From assembly GCF_014066305.1 (NCBI RefSeq), contig NW_023501090.1:1-64000 (forward strand): 64,000 nucleotides of DNA, given 5' to 3'. The notes under the pieces were generated by a model. The model saw nothing but the letters and a program-made list of their open reading frames with translations. It did not search any database and was not told where the DNA came from. Made by a program: the position numbers and the translations under genes. Each line of letters starts with the position of its first letter. Within the stretch, counting starts at the first letter, position 1. Positions 1-9,910 of the stretch are shown here, one piece after another. The stretch comes from Letharia columbiana. Taxonomy: Eukaryota; Ascomycota; Lecanoromycetes; Lecanorales; Parmeliaceae.

Positions 1-4
1 ACCC

Positions 5-535
5 ATGATGGCGGATCTCCCTGTCAGAGAAAACCCTCGCACTACCAAAGTTCCCGCAGCCAAGGTCCCCAATGCTGAAGCGACCGTGAAAGTCCTCCAG
101 ATACCACTCGATGGCTCCATCATGAAACTGATATCCGTCCCTCTTCTCGTTATCAGCCCTGAGATTGTCGAGAGCAAGCATTCTGACGGGCTGGAATCCT
201 ATCTTCGGCACGTCCCCAAACTCTGCAACAATGGCGCCATGTCCTTCGAATGGCACAACCGCTCGCTGGATACTATGTCTGCCACCCAGCTGGGTCCCAA
301 TTGGAAGGAGGACTATTTCATGTACAAGTGCAATGATTCGAAGGCGGGCCTCAAGGCCAACGCATTCTTCGCTCCCGTTCATGGGGCGCGCGTATATGGA
401 GATGCGTTCGTGTTCAGGATGGAACCGGACACTTATGATGGGTTTACTGGAAGAGCAGAATATGTGGACATGGACTACGGTTTTGCCAAGCAACCTGGAG
501 CCATAAAACTACTTGATAATTTGGCTGTGTTGTAG
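5..535 (+). CDS. cluster paralogue 1, unknown small protein
   Basis: I do not recognise the family. The 176-residue product has no signal peptide or membrane segment and is the first of six related genes in the next 8 kb. Family hallmarks visible here: a VxVLxIPxDGS-like strand near residues 28-38, HVPKL near 69, WHNRSL near 83, YKCN near 107, and VYGDAFVFR near 130-138. The start used is the first in-frame ATG, only 4 bases into the window. Paralogues 2 and 5 begin with a 21-nt first exon, so a short upstream exon outside the window is possible; a CTGTCAG acceptor-like site lies at about 21-27. Its 3' flank (about 590-745) resembles the 3' flank of paralogue 3, so flanks were duplicated together with genes. 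Confidence 0.75.
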   Translation: MMADLPVRENPRTTKVPAAKVPNAEATVKVLQIPLDGSIMKLISVPLLVISPEIVESKHSDGLESYLRHVPKLCNNGAMSFEWHNRSLDTMSATQLGPNWKEDYFMYKCNDSKAGLKANAFFAPVHGARVYGDAFVFRMEPDTYDGFTGRAEYVDMDYGFAKQPGAIKLLDNLAVL

Positions 536-1423
536 CTTGGAAGAGTAACGGTGGAGGAAGACAAGAGTGAGGCTAATTGTGACGCTGGTGCGAGCGCTGT
601 CGGACTGGGCAGCCACAGACAGACCGAAAACATCTACACAGTATCATCAATTCTTCTTGTAGCCATCTACTTCTCACACTGACCGCATTCGTCTTCTGAT
701 TTCAAGATACATTTGTGTTGTGGGGCTGAGTCAGCATGGAATTAGAGCACAGAGTCACATAAATAATAGAAGGCTGTAACTCTGTCAAATCTTGCTCGTT
801 CTGCTGGCCACTGTTCATGTTTAAAAATCCAACTCAAGACACGACACAAGCGTCTCAAACTTGCGCTGCGCTCTTATCTGAAACTTGTTGAGCGTGAGAA
901 AGCTTCTGCCTTGCGTGACTGACCTAGCGTTGTTTGGAGGAACATAGACGAGACGAGGGGTCAGATCAACCTTAAGTAATGTGATTACCCTTGATGATTC
1001 GCTACCCATGACTTTTTCCGCCCAACTCTCCGACATTCAGGTGGGATGGTGTAGCATGAATTTTCCGTAACAATAGCCGGTCGGCCTGGCTATGCTGTAA
1101 GCCTTGCTCTTGAGTTGCTACCAGTGTTACCTTTCGTCTCGAACCTCTGACATGTGTCGCCATGCATGTTTCGGGCGTCTGAGAATCCAGGTCCAATCGT
1201 TGAGTCCCAAATGGCTTTTTTGGAACCCGTCTGAGGCGACTGTACTCAAACAACCAGGTGAGTACTATGAGTAGCCTCCTTCTCCCACCCTTTTCTTTGT
1301 TACGATAACTTCCCATCTTCCAAACTTCTTCATACCTCTAAACTTTTCCCATACCTTGGTCTTTCTACAACAATACTCTTCATTGATCCACACAAGTGGT
1401 CCTCCCTCCTCAACGGAATCAGA
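536..1423. other. intergenic region, cluster paralogues 1-2
   Basis: No convincing gene on either strand. The first 200 bases contain a block alignable by eye with 4020-4190 downstream of paralogue 3, ending in TCAGCATGG in both. The last 150 bases are pyrimidine-rich (TTCTCCCACCC, TTCCAAACTTC) like the leaders of paralogues 4 and 6, consistent with a promoter and 5'UTR for the gene at 1424. Confidence 0.5.
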
Positions 1424-2039
1424 ATGCCAACCAGAACAAGAGATGTAAGTATCCTTTGACAGTACTCACAATCAAAGCATCACATATTGACATGAGCAGG
1501 AATGGACGGAACTTCCTTCAAAGTCCCGCTTCATCTCGAAATCCACCGAAGGTTTCTCCGTCCAGCAGTGGGTCGCGAAAGAAGTCCAAGTCCTTCGCAT
1601 TCCAGTCGACGGTTCTCCCCACGTCATAAAGCTCAAAACCACCGAGATCACAACAAGCAAGGACCGTGATGAAGAGACCAAAGGGGACGAGGAGTGGCTC
1701 ATGCACGTTCCTGACATACAAGGCTGCACGGACGCCGTGTTTGACTGGGACTCTCGCTCACTTGTCGCCTCGAAGTTGGGTGGTAATCTTGTTTCGGAAG
1801 AACACGAAGGGTGGTGGTTCATGTACAAGTGCAACGAGCCGTGGGCTGGGTCCCTCTCGAAAAAGAACTTCGCTTTTGAAGGACATAGGAAGACGCGGGC
1901 TTTTGGGGACATTTTCATCTTCAGGCTGGATGAGGAGGTGATGTGCGATCAGTTGGGGTACGCGAGTTATGGCGAACTTGCGTCAGTTCCGGAGGGTAAA
2001 CATGCCCGTTTCATGTTCGCGCCAATGGCTGCGAAGTAA
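1424..2039 (+). CDS. cluster paralogue 2, spliced
   Basis: Exon 1 is 1424-1444 (ATG plus six codons), followed by a 55-nt intron 1445-1499 (GTAAGT...GAGCAG) and exon 2 1500-2039; the phase is 0 and the product 186 residues. The internal ATG at 1701 would lose the conserved N-terminal strand VQVLRIPVDGS, so the spliced start is preferred. Hallmarks: HVPDI, WDSRSL, WFMYKCN and AFGDIFIFR. No signal peptide, membrane segment or recognised domain. It is the closest relative of the broken paralogue 5, sharing VPDIQ, the FIFRL/FVFRL ending and the two-exon design. Function unknown. Confidence 0.75.
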
Positions 2040-2870
2040 TGGGAGATAGGGGTACGGGTAGGAGGGGCCTAGTAGGGTTGTGATACTGAGGCGAATGTTG
2101 TTAGAATGGGCGAGCGGGAGTAACTTGAAGACAGCTGAAACAAGACAATCAACTCGAGTTGTGATCATCTCTATATCTTATTGACTGTACCTGTAATGAG
2201 GACTGTGAGAGGTGGCAAAATACATTGAGCTACATTAGGCTCCACGACAACAAGGCAGTCTCAAGTCGAATTTCCGGAAGGCGTTGAGATAAAAAATTTA
2301 AGGAACCCTGTTCCTCTTCGTCATGTTACTCGTCAATGTCATCTCAAGTCCTGGCAAGGCAGGCTTCCCTTTGCTTGGCATGCCCCTTAAAAGGAAACTC
2401 ATTTCAGGACATGAGACAAGGATATGTCCGCCCAGAGACATGATACATGTATCTTCAAGGTTTCGAGCATCAGGAAAACAATGCCCAATCATCCCAGGAG
2501 TCAAAACGCTTGCTCAAACTAGCTTAAAACCGATGGTCCTCAAGGCGGCGATTTCGATAGGGCTTGTCCCCAATTGTATATTTGTTTAATTCGTCTTTGG
2601 GAAAGGAGTTGTGACTTAACTTTTTCAATAGCAGTATCACCTTCACATCTTACGAACGTGTTCCCCATCCCTTTTCCAAGGAGCATAATCTCAGCGAGGA
2701 GGTGATGTTAATTTTAGCCGATGAAGGGCATAAGACTTATCTGTGGTAAGCTACAGGAAAGGAACAAGAGGAATATGCTGGAAGGATGTGGAAGGGACGC
2801 TGTTAGGAACTAGAACTAAAAAAAAAAAGGAAAAGAGAAGCATGCTGGTCTATATGGTAGTCATTCAAAG
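2040..2870. other. intergenic region, cluster paralogues 2-3
   Basis: No supportable gene. Short ORFs on both strands at 2300-2590 lack family hallmarks. An 11-A run lies just upstream of paralogue 3 (about 2818-2828). Confidence 0.4.
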
Positions 2871-3953
2871 ATGCCGCGTCTATTCATGAGAAGCCACACC
2901 ACCACGACGCGCACCAGCACCAGACCTGAGCCGGAGTATACGACTGTCTTGACCGAGCCACCGAAGAAGCCTGCCACCAAAGGTCAGGCGACGAAGAAGC
3001 ATACCACCACCAAAAATCAGTTTGTGAGGAAGCCTTTCGCTAGCAAAACCCAGCCTGGGACTGAGCAACTCACTGCGGCAAGCCGTCCAACGAGAAAGCC
3101 TTCTGATGTCAAGAGCCCGTCCCCGAAGAACCATACCACTAGCAAAAGCCAGCCCACCGAAAAGGCTGCTTCAGGAAAAGACAAGCGCCAAAATAAGGAC
3201 ACCACTCGCGAAAGCCAGCCAAACGAAAAGGCTGCTACTGCAAAGGACAAGCGCCCAAAGAACGACAACACTGGCGAAGAGCAGCCAGCAACGAAGCATC
3301 CTCCTGCTAAGACCCAGTCAACGACCAAGCAACGCCCTGATCAAAGCCAGCCACCGATGAAACATTTCCCAGCCATGAACCAGTCAGCAACTCAGCACCC
3401 CACAATCAACAAGCAGCCGACAGAATCCTCTCAAACCAGTCTCAAGATCGTTCGCATTCCACGGGATGGCTCTCCCATGAGAATAATGGAGGTCGCTCTG
3501 AGCGATAGACCCCCTTTGATTTTCACCGACGCCCGCACCGAAGAGCTCGAAGCAGATCTTGTGCACCTTCCCAAACTCTGGGACTGCGTAAGCAGACACT
3601 CTTTCCGTTGGGGATTTCGCACCCTCCTCGCCCTTCTCACCCACACGGATCTGAGGACAATAACCCAAAGCATGCACGATAGGATGGTCACCCCGGACAA
3701 TTTCTTGTACACATGCCTCGAGGCAGGGTCAGGTCTCCGTCTGAACGGGTATTTGTCTCATCTTTGTGGTGTGAGGGTATATGGAGACGCCTTCATTTTC
3801 AGGTGGGATCCGCAGCAATACGGGCCAGATGGGCGAGCGACACTGATAGACACGGAAGACATTTTTATCGAAAGCGGGAACAATGGGATATATGTGCCGA
3901 AGTTACTGTGTAACTTCTTCAAACCGGGTGAGGGTAATGGCATCAAGTTGTAA
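2871..3953 (+). CDS. cluster paralogue 3 with long repeat-rich N-terminus
   Basis: The 360-residue product is twice the size of its neighbours. Residues 1-180 are low complexity, rich in Lys, Thr, Pro, Gln and Ser, with loose repeats of about 16 residues such as SQPTEKAASGKDKR and SQPNEKAATAKDKR; this part is probably disordered and basic. Residues about 185-355 are the family domain: LKIVRIPRDGSP, HLPKL, FRWGFRTL, FLYTC, and VRVYGDAFIFR. It is a single exon. The tail was either gained by repeat expansion here or lost in the others; paralogue 5 also has a Lys/Pro/Thr-rich N-terminus, favouring ancestral presence. Function unknown. Confidence 0.8.
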   Translation: MPRLFMRSHTTTTRTSTRPEPEYTTVLTEPPKKPATKGQATKKHTTTKNQFVRKPFASKTQPGTEQLTAASRPTRKPSDVKSPSPKNHTTSKSQPTEKAASGKDKRQNKDTTRESQPNEKAATAKDKRPKNDNTGEEQPATKHPPAKTQSTTKQRPDQSQPPMKHFPAMNQSATQHPTINKQPTESSQTSLKIVRIPRDGSPMRIMEVALSDRPPLIFTDARTEELEADLVHLPKLWDCVSRHSFRWGFRTLLALLTHTDLRTITQSMHDRMVTPDNFLYTCLEAGSGLRLNGYLSHLCGVRVYGDAFIFRWDPQQYGPDGRATLIDTEDIFIESGNNGIYVPKLLCNFFKPGEGNGIKL

Positions 3954-4420
3954 TCGGTGGTGGGAGGGAGATTGGGTGGGGGGGGAGGCCGGGGGGGAGG
4001 AGTTTTGACTGGCCTAGATAAATTGTGATTGAGGAGCACTGGTACGCTGGACGACCAGATATGGTCCGGGCGCATTTAGAAAAGAAATTTGTTGCCTGTG
4101 TCGTGGCTACCTGCATGTTCTACCGACCGCGCTTGTCTCCTGAATCTAGCGCACGTCTACACTACGGGTCCAAATCAGCATGGTATCAGAACCCATGACT
4201 GACTCATTGAATACGTACAAAGATGCTCGCCTCCAAACTTGAAACAAGTGTCGCAAAGTCATTCCGAGCATCGGAGGCGTCAAGTCCAGGCATCCTCGAG
4301 TCAGAGAGCGACCGTGTTCGGTAATCTGTTTCAGGCCAGGGCGACGACTTTGAAGGTGACATGTTTCAAAGCGATAACACGGATACTAAAAAGGGCGTGG
4401 TAAACTAGGGTGGTAAACTA
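3954..4420. other. intergenic region, cluster paralogues 3-4
   Basis: A G-rich stretch follows the stop codon (3960-4005). About 4020-4190 resembles the region downstream of paralogue 1. No gene seen. Confidence 0.4.
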
Positions 4421-4440
4421 CAAAAGGCCTCCTGTCTCCC
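4421..4440 (+). promoter_or_regulatory. AAAAGGCCTC core-promoter-like motif
   Basis: CAAAAGGCCTCCTGTCTCCC lies at the head of a long pyrimidine-rich leader, about 250 nt before paralogue 4. A near-identical AAAAAGGCCTCTTTTCCCTC with an overlapping TATAAAA precedes paralogue 6. Presumed core promoter or transcription-start region; inferred from sharing only. Confidence 0.4.
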
Positions 4441-4631
4441 CCAAACCTTCTCTCTCTCTTTCCTCCTTACCTTTCCCAAATTCTTCAAAGGCTCAATTCC
4501 TCTGCCACAGAATTCCCAGTCTCTCCACCTTCAACTTACACCATCTTACGAGCAAAGATCTGCTCGTCTCCTTGCCGCAACCAGCATCAGTCAGTTACCT
4601 GCAACCTCCTTCATCGTCAGCCTTCCCTTGT

Positions 4632-4795
4632 CGGACAGCGTACATGATCATTCATGCTGACCTCCTGCAGTCAGTCAAGTATGGAGGCTTCTACTAACCA
4701 GGAGGTTGGTGGAGTACCTTCGGTGCCGTGAGCATTCCCTGTCGGACAGCGTACACAATCTGGCATGCTGATTTACTACAGTCAATCAAGCATGG
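4632..4795 (+). repeat. duplicated intron-end/start-codon module
   Basis: Two copies, about 4632-4685 and 4741-4795, begin GTCGGACAGCGTACA, continue through CATGCTGA (branch-point-like) and a CTGCAG/CTACAG acceptor, and end in TCARTCAAGYATGG. Each therefore holds an intron 3' half plus a start codon. The second copy supplies the intron of paralogue 4. Confidence 0.65.
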
Positions 4796-5346
4796 CGACC
4801 ACTATCGATCTCAAGGTTGTTCACATATCCTATGCGCCCGGAATTGATCCCCTTAGTCTGATGAAAATGCCACTCGCCAACATCGGCAGTGGAGATATCA
4901 GCGAGGACGAGTGCAACGGTTTCGAGAAACAGCTTGAGCACATTCCCAACCTGAAGTCACACAGTGACCCGAAAACCTTCAGCTGGGCCCATCGCTCCCT
5001 CTTTGAGATCGGAAATGAGAAAGTGGCTTACGGTATCGGGAAAGAGCCGATGATCTACATGGTGTATATGTGCCGGGATGCGAATGCGGGACTTCCACAT
5101 AACCAGTACCTAGAAGACATGGTCCGGGATGTCTACGACCATCCACGCGCGACTCTGATGCCCCCGATCAAGGTATATGGAGACGCTTACGTTTTCATGA
5201 GGAAGCCGTATTCGAAGGAACCGGATGAGTCTCAGCGGGCGACATATGTTGACATGGATAAGGGTTTTGTTGTGGACGCGACGCATGGCGTCCGTGCGCA
5301 GGTTATGTTGCGAAACCTCTTGATGTATTCGCCGGAGAGAACGTAA
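4681..5346 (+). CDS. cluster paralogue 4, spliced
   Basis: Exon 1 4681-4727 and exon 2 4782-5346, separated by a 54-nt intron 4728-4781 (GTGAGC...CTACAG with a CTGATTTA branch-like site). Splicing joins 15 codons plus CC to the frame that continues through the internal ATG at 4792, giving 203 residues; starting at 4792 would give 185. Hallmarks: LKVVHISYAPG, HIPNLK, WAHRSLFEI, VYMCR, VYGDAYVFM and ATYVDMDKGF, the last close to paralogue 1. No signal peptide or membrane segment. Whether the ATG at 4681 or 4792 is used cannot be settled from sequence. Confidence 0.75.
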
Positions 5347-5829
5347 ATCGCGACCGGTCACGAAGGAAGATGCATGCATGTATTTACCAATTCTTGCGAA
5401 GGTGCTAGTGTAATTGACTGTCAGGATGTTTCCTGAAAATAGCCCCTGTTTCACTCTCGCAACTCCGCATCCTTCTAAGATAAAGTACGAAGTTCGGCTG
5501 GTAAGGTAGTCAAGAAAGGTAAGGTAGCGAGTTACGCCGGTAGTCTTTGCTTAGGCCAGCCTTATGGTATCTGTGTGTGAAACACACTCCGCCTTGGGTT
5601 CTGATACATGTCTCATTCCATGTGTCACTGCGTCTGGAGATTTCAAATCAAACCATTCAAGGTGGACCAGAGCCTGTCCAGTGTTTTCAAGGCGACCATG
5701 TACGAATACAAGAAACCCTCTTCTAGTCATGTTTTTCTTCTTCATACCTACTCAAGCCCCATTTCCTTCCACCATCTCGTATCATAGTCACATTCCACAC
5801 ACTCCTTTTCCCTCTTGAACGCAATCGAA
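5347..5829. other. intergenic region, cluster paralogues 4-5
   Basis: No gene seen. The last 100 bases are C/T-rich like the leaders of the other paralogues. Confidence 0.4.
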
Positions 5830-6627
5830 ATGAGTCAGGCATCGGCACTGGTAAGCATCCACCGATCGAACAACAAGTCGGAAAATGATACTCAAAAAGC
5901 CAGACCAAAAGAACGCCAGCAAAGAAGCCCCAGGTCGCTCGCGTACCAACGAACGATTCCTCCCGTCCCACTGCCAGCAAGTCTAAGACGTCGCCTCCCA
6001 AGAACGTTCAGATCGTTCCCGTGCCAATCGAAAACACCTCTCCCCCCACCGCCAATCAAATCAAAACTGTGTCCTGGCCCCAAAGTCGAAGTTGTCCACG
6101 TACCGGCCAAGCGCAAATACCCCCCTCACATGATCTCCGTCCCTACTCTCGAAGTCGACCCCGAAACCGCTCCCACTAAGAGAAGCTCAAGCGTGTTCCC
6201 GACATTCAGTCTTACCGGGATACATTCGGTTGGCATCCTCGCTCCCTTGTCGAGGCGAATATAAACGTCAATGTTATCTCGGACGGGTGGGAAGGAACGT
6301 ACCTTGCGTACATATGCAACGGTTCCGAGGTGGGGCCTCCGGGCGAATGACCACTTCGGACCTGTTGCCGGTGTACGCCCGTGCGGAGATTTTTTTGTCT
6401 TTAGGCTCAAGAAGGTGGGGTACGCCAAGTTGGGGAGGGCAAAGTATGGCAGGATGGAGCATGATTTCGCGAAAAACTACCTTCATTTGCGTGGCCAGTG
6501 CAAGACTGTGCGCGTTGGCGGCGTGCGAGTGATGGGTGTGAACGGGGACATGTACAGGCTAGGAGTCGTCGAGGTGCTGATGCGAACGGCGCTGGATATG
6601 GCGAACAGAACTAATTTGTTTAAATAG
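5830..6627 (+). pseudogene. cluster paralogue 5, broken by frameshifts
   Basis: Exon 1 5830-5850 (ATG plus six codons) and a 53-nt intron 5851-5903 reproduce the layout of paralogue 2. The family domain is then spread over two frames: a Lys/Pro/Ser-rich N-terminus and PPKNVQIVPVP in one frame, VEVVHVPAKRK in a second (switch near 6075-6085), KLKRVPDIQ to YICNGSEV back in the first (switch near 6180), and GLRAND to CGDFFVFRLKK in the second again (extra G in the GGGG run 6332-6335). Without the last correction translation ends at TGA 6348-6350. At least three single-base indels are needed, so this is a recently dead copy. Confidence 0.75.
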
Positions 6628-7060
6628 TTCTCGAATGGGAAGATTACTTTTGGTGTGTACGCTAGTATCCGTTATTGGTTTCCACTATGTGCTACTAAAG
6701 AATCCTAGGAGAGGCAGAAAAGGGACAATGGGCCAAGTGCACAAGGCGGCAACCGATAACATGCGTAGAAGGCCCATGAAACGGGTAGTTACAGCGACGA
6801 TCCTTTCCCCCAACAAGATGTCGCCCAGTCGAAATGTGTCCTTCTAGGCTCCCAGGCCGAGACAGTATCGGACCAGTGGAGAGGAGTAGACACGCCGGCA
6901 TTGTTCCTTTTCCTGTTCATTATTGGCTCCGTACTGAAACATCTCACCGCCATCTCGGGGCACGCGTCGCAGGATAGAGGGCATCGAAGGCCGATCATCT
7001 GAGATCGAGAAAGAGCTTTCGAAACGTCTTTGAAGGCGAGTGTAAACAATGCGACCGTGT
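6628..7060. other. intergenic region, cluster paralogues 5-6
   Basis: Only short overlapping ORFs on both strands without family motifs; nothing supportable. Confidence 0.35.
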
Positions 7061-7066
7061 GAATGG

Positions 7067-7080
7067 TATAAAAAGGCCTC
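7067..7080 (+). promoter_or_regulatory. TATA box plus AAAAGGCCTC motif
   Basis: TATAAAAAGGCCTC stands 340 nt before paralogue 6 and directly before a long polypyrimidine leader. The GGCCTC part is shared with the leader of paralogue 4. Consistent with a core promoter. Confidence 0.5.
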
Positions 7081-7097
7081 TTTTCCCTCCCTTTCTT

Positions 7098-7275
7098 TCG
7101 TCTTCACACCGCCCAAAACTCTCCTTCCTTCCAACCTTCTTTGGCTTTCTGACCTTCTTTAACCTTCCGACCTTCTTTCGCCTTCCGACCTTCCAATCCT
7201 CCAACCTTCCAACCCTCCAACCTCATAACCTTCCAGCCTCCTTCAACCTTCCAACCTTCTTTCAGCCTTGCAACC
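7098..7275 (+). repeat. polypyrimidine low-complexity leader
   Basis: About 170 nt of irregular CTTCCAACC/CTTCTTT repeats on the + strand, presumably in the 5'UTR of paralogue 6. Pyrimidine-rich leaders are common at highly transcribed fungal genes. Confidence 0.6.
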
Positions 7276-7420
7276 TCTTCAGTGTCTCAACCGAGAGCTC
7301 GACACCCTTTGCCACAGGCGTTCAAGTCTTTCATACACCGTTTCGCACATCTTTGGCTAGTCAGCAGACGCAAACTTAGATCACTTCCCACAACCTCGCT
7401 TCTATGTTGTGTGCTCCAAG

Positions 7421-7906
7421 ATGACTGATGTCCAGTCATCAACAACGAAGGAGCCGAAGCCAGTCAAGGTCATCTGCAGACCATGTAACGGAGCTGCACT
7501 GGAGATCCAAACCATCTCCTTTGTTGACCACTGCCGAAGTCAACCGGGAGGTTTGAGTGGTTCAACGAAAGGTAGCTGGCGTCCTCGAAGATACCTCATC
7601 CACGTTCCCGATCTGAAGGACGACCCATGCGCAGATAATCACAGCTATGGTTGGTATAATCGCTCGTTCGTTGACCTCGGTATCATGGATCCGGATCCAA
7701 CGCCCGGAGATCGTTCGACCTTGTTTCACGTGCAAATTGTGACGAATGAGCATTCGAAGGGAGTCCCGCGCGTACTGCATGTCTACGGGACTGCTTTTAC
7801 ATTCAAGGTGAAGGGGAAAAATGATCGTGGCATGTTGGAATGTGGCGATGTGGACGAAGCTATCATCAAGGATGCGGTCAAGGGGAAAGGGATAAAAGGG
7901 TCATGA
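7421..7906 (+). CDS. cluster paralogue 6
   Basis: A 161-residue single-exon product. The ATG at 7421 is chosen over the in-frame ATG at 7409, which would add only four residues; a six-codon upstream ORF starts at 7403 and overlaps. The most divergent member, but it keeps VKVICRPCNGAALEI, HVPDLK, YGWYNRSFVDL, and VYGTAFTFK, where the usual D of VYGD is T. The YxC motif is missing (FHVQI instead). No signal peptide or membrane segment. Function unknown. Confidence 0.7.
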   Translation: MTDVQSSTTKEPKPVKVICRPCNGAALEIQTISFVDHCRSQPGGLSGSTKGSWRPRRYLIHVPDLKDDPCADNHSYGWYNRSFVDLGIMDPDPTPGDRSTLFHVQIVTNEHSKGVPRVLHVYGTAFTFKVKGKNDRGMLECGDVDEAIIKDAVKGKGIKGS

Positions 7907-7980
7907 GGAGGAGATATCTCGCTATACGTAGGCAAGACTGACAACAAGACAGGCAAAACAGGGTCGCTGCATAGGGTCAT
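7907..7980 (+). repeat. 3'-flank repeat of paralogue 6, copy A
   Basis: The segment GGAGATATCTCGCTATACG through AGGCAAGACTGACAAC, ACAGGGTCGCTGCA and GGGTCAT is repeated with modest divergence at about 12318-12395. It suggests a further family copy once lay near 12.3 kb and lost its coding part. Confidence 0.6.
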
Positions 7981-8688
7981 AGAATCTGGGGATGCAGCAG
8001 GCAGTTGGGAGCCAGGGCTCGTGAGAGCCGGACCAAGCAGAGAGGTACTAGGAAATGACCTTCAGAAAACTGTATTCGAAGTCGTAAGTCGTGACCAAAA
8101 ATTGGATCGTTGAGTGCAAAGGTCCCCCTGTCCCCCTCCAAGATCCTCCAATGTGCTTCAGGACAGCAACGCAGGACATTGCTAGCATAGCAGGTCACAG
8201 CTGGCGAAACTGTTGGTAGTTCGTGGTGGGCGACGATGAGGCTTGCTGGACAGGAGTGAAAAAGGCTCCATCCTTCTGCTTGATCCCAGCGACCACACGA
8301 CCTTCGTATCCTGCAACCATTTTGAGGCGACCGGTGCCGTGATTTCCGCCCGAAGACTGTTCCTTTCTGCTTGCGCTCGGTTTTCAGCCTTGCCTTAGTT
8401 CCATCCATTGCTTCCTTGTTTAGCCTTTCTGCTTCATTCTTTGCTTCCTGTTCATGTTCCTTGCGGTGTTAGCACAGATTTTTGCCTTTTCTTCGTCTTG
8501 ATCTGCTGCTCTTGCTCATTTCCAAAAAGGTCCTTGACGTGAAGCACAAATTTGTCATCGAGATTGGGCTCCAGATCTCTGGGCAGCGGCATCGATGGGC
8601 CGTTCGTCGGTGAGTGTTTGAATAAGTACCAAAGGGAGTGAGGAGATAGGGTGTGGCACCGTTTTTGGCCAGATTGGTTTGATCCGGA
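7981..8688. other. gene-poor stretch
   Basis: A 143-codon minus-strand ORF (7977-8408) has no recognisable composition or domain and is probably spurious. 8469-8816 minus may belong to the decayed gene that follows. Confidence 0.3.
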
Positions 8689-9885
8689 TTACTCATCACC
8701 ATCATGTTGCTGTTCTTGCTTCCCGACACCGTCGCTGAGCAAATCTCCTCCTCCGTTATTCTCTCCGAAGAAATCTTCTTCTCCTGGCTCTTGCTTGATT
8801 CCCTGCTGCTTATCATGTGCTGCTGCCTCTTGCTTTTGCTTGCCAGGCGTTGTAGAAGCTTGCTTCGCAGTAGCAGGTTCCAGCAGCTCTAGCACATGTA
8901 CTCCGATGGTCTTGATGATTGATTGGTTCTAGAAGCTTGGTCTGCCATAGTTGCAATTGATACACCATAGGAGCATAGCTCACGTCTGGTCAATTCAGCA
9001 GCCTCATTTGTGCTGGCGACAATGTGGCGAACGATCTTGTTGTGCTCCTCTGCTGCGATGTGGGTCCCTGGAATCATTGAGAGAAGTCTGCTTATGATTT
9101 CGCGGTCCCTGATCCTGTGTTTTAATCCCTGGTGCGATGCTCGGGTTTTTGATATCTTCAAGCATGCGGTTTGCATTCGTGATGATGAAGTTGAGGTATA
9201 TCTTGAAAGTGTCTTTTCCGATGTGCTTGGCGCTTGTTGTACGAAAGTGCCGACATCCTGGTGAGCATAGTAGGGAAGATGGCACTGTGAAATTCGAGAG
9301 ACTTCATGCTGCTGAGCATGGTCCCGTCGACCTCATCTGAGCAGACCTGTTGCAGCTGGTGCACTCGCTGCTTCACCTGCTCCCAGAAGTCCTCGTCCTC
9401 TCGGATGCTTGAGCTGCGGTTCGCTCATAGGTGAGGGTAATCGTTGTTCCGTTGCGAAGGGTTAGCACTGCTGGCAAGTGAACTTGATCATCTGACGATT
9501 TGAGCCCCGGCAGGTGCTTGGGTAGGACTTTTGGTCTGTTGGCCTCTGATAGCACGTCGGTCATCTTGGATCCCTTGCTAGCAGACTTTAACGAAGGATT
9601 TTCAGATAGCATGCGAGGAGATCCGGAGTCGGAAGCACCGGGTTTGTTGAGATCAAGTCGTCTTCGCTTTTTGCTGAGGCCTGCTTTCGGTTTCGAAGCA
9701 CGAGATGATCCGACACTCATTGTATCACTGTCTTCGGCACGTCTTTTGTTCGGGCGGGTGCTAAGAGGGGCCAGACCTTCACCAGCCTCTCTTCCTGACT
9801 GGAGCTCCTTGTGCTTTTGGGCCCCTAGGACCCCTGCTCCGGCTTTGGTTATCTTTCGCTCTCCTTCGTCCTTTGGACTCGTCAT
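8689..9885 (-). pseudogene. decayed nuclear-type protein gene, several frameshifts
   Basis: Reading down the minus strand from ATG 9885, a coherent protein can be followed only by changing frame: a Lys/Ser-rich N-terminus with an NLS-like KKRRR, then LTLRNGTTITLTYERTAAQ; a switch near 9405 to EDEDFWEQVKQRVHQLQQV; a switch near 9240 to KHIGKDTFKIYLNF; a switch near 9110 to REIISRLLSMIPGTH; and a last switch near 8895 to an acidic Gln/Glu/Gly-rich C-terminus. At least four one-base shifts and no plausible introns at the joints indicate a pseudogene. I do not recognise the family. Confidence 0.5.
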
Positions 9886-9910
9886 GGTTGTACGTCAGGG
9901 GAGGTCAGGG

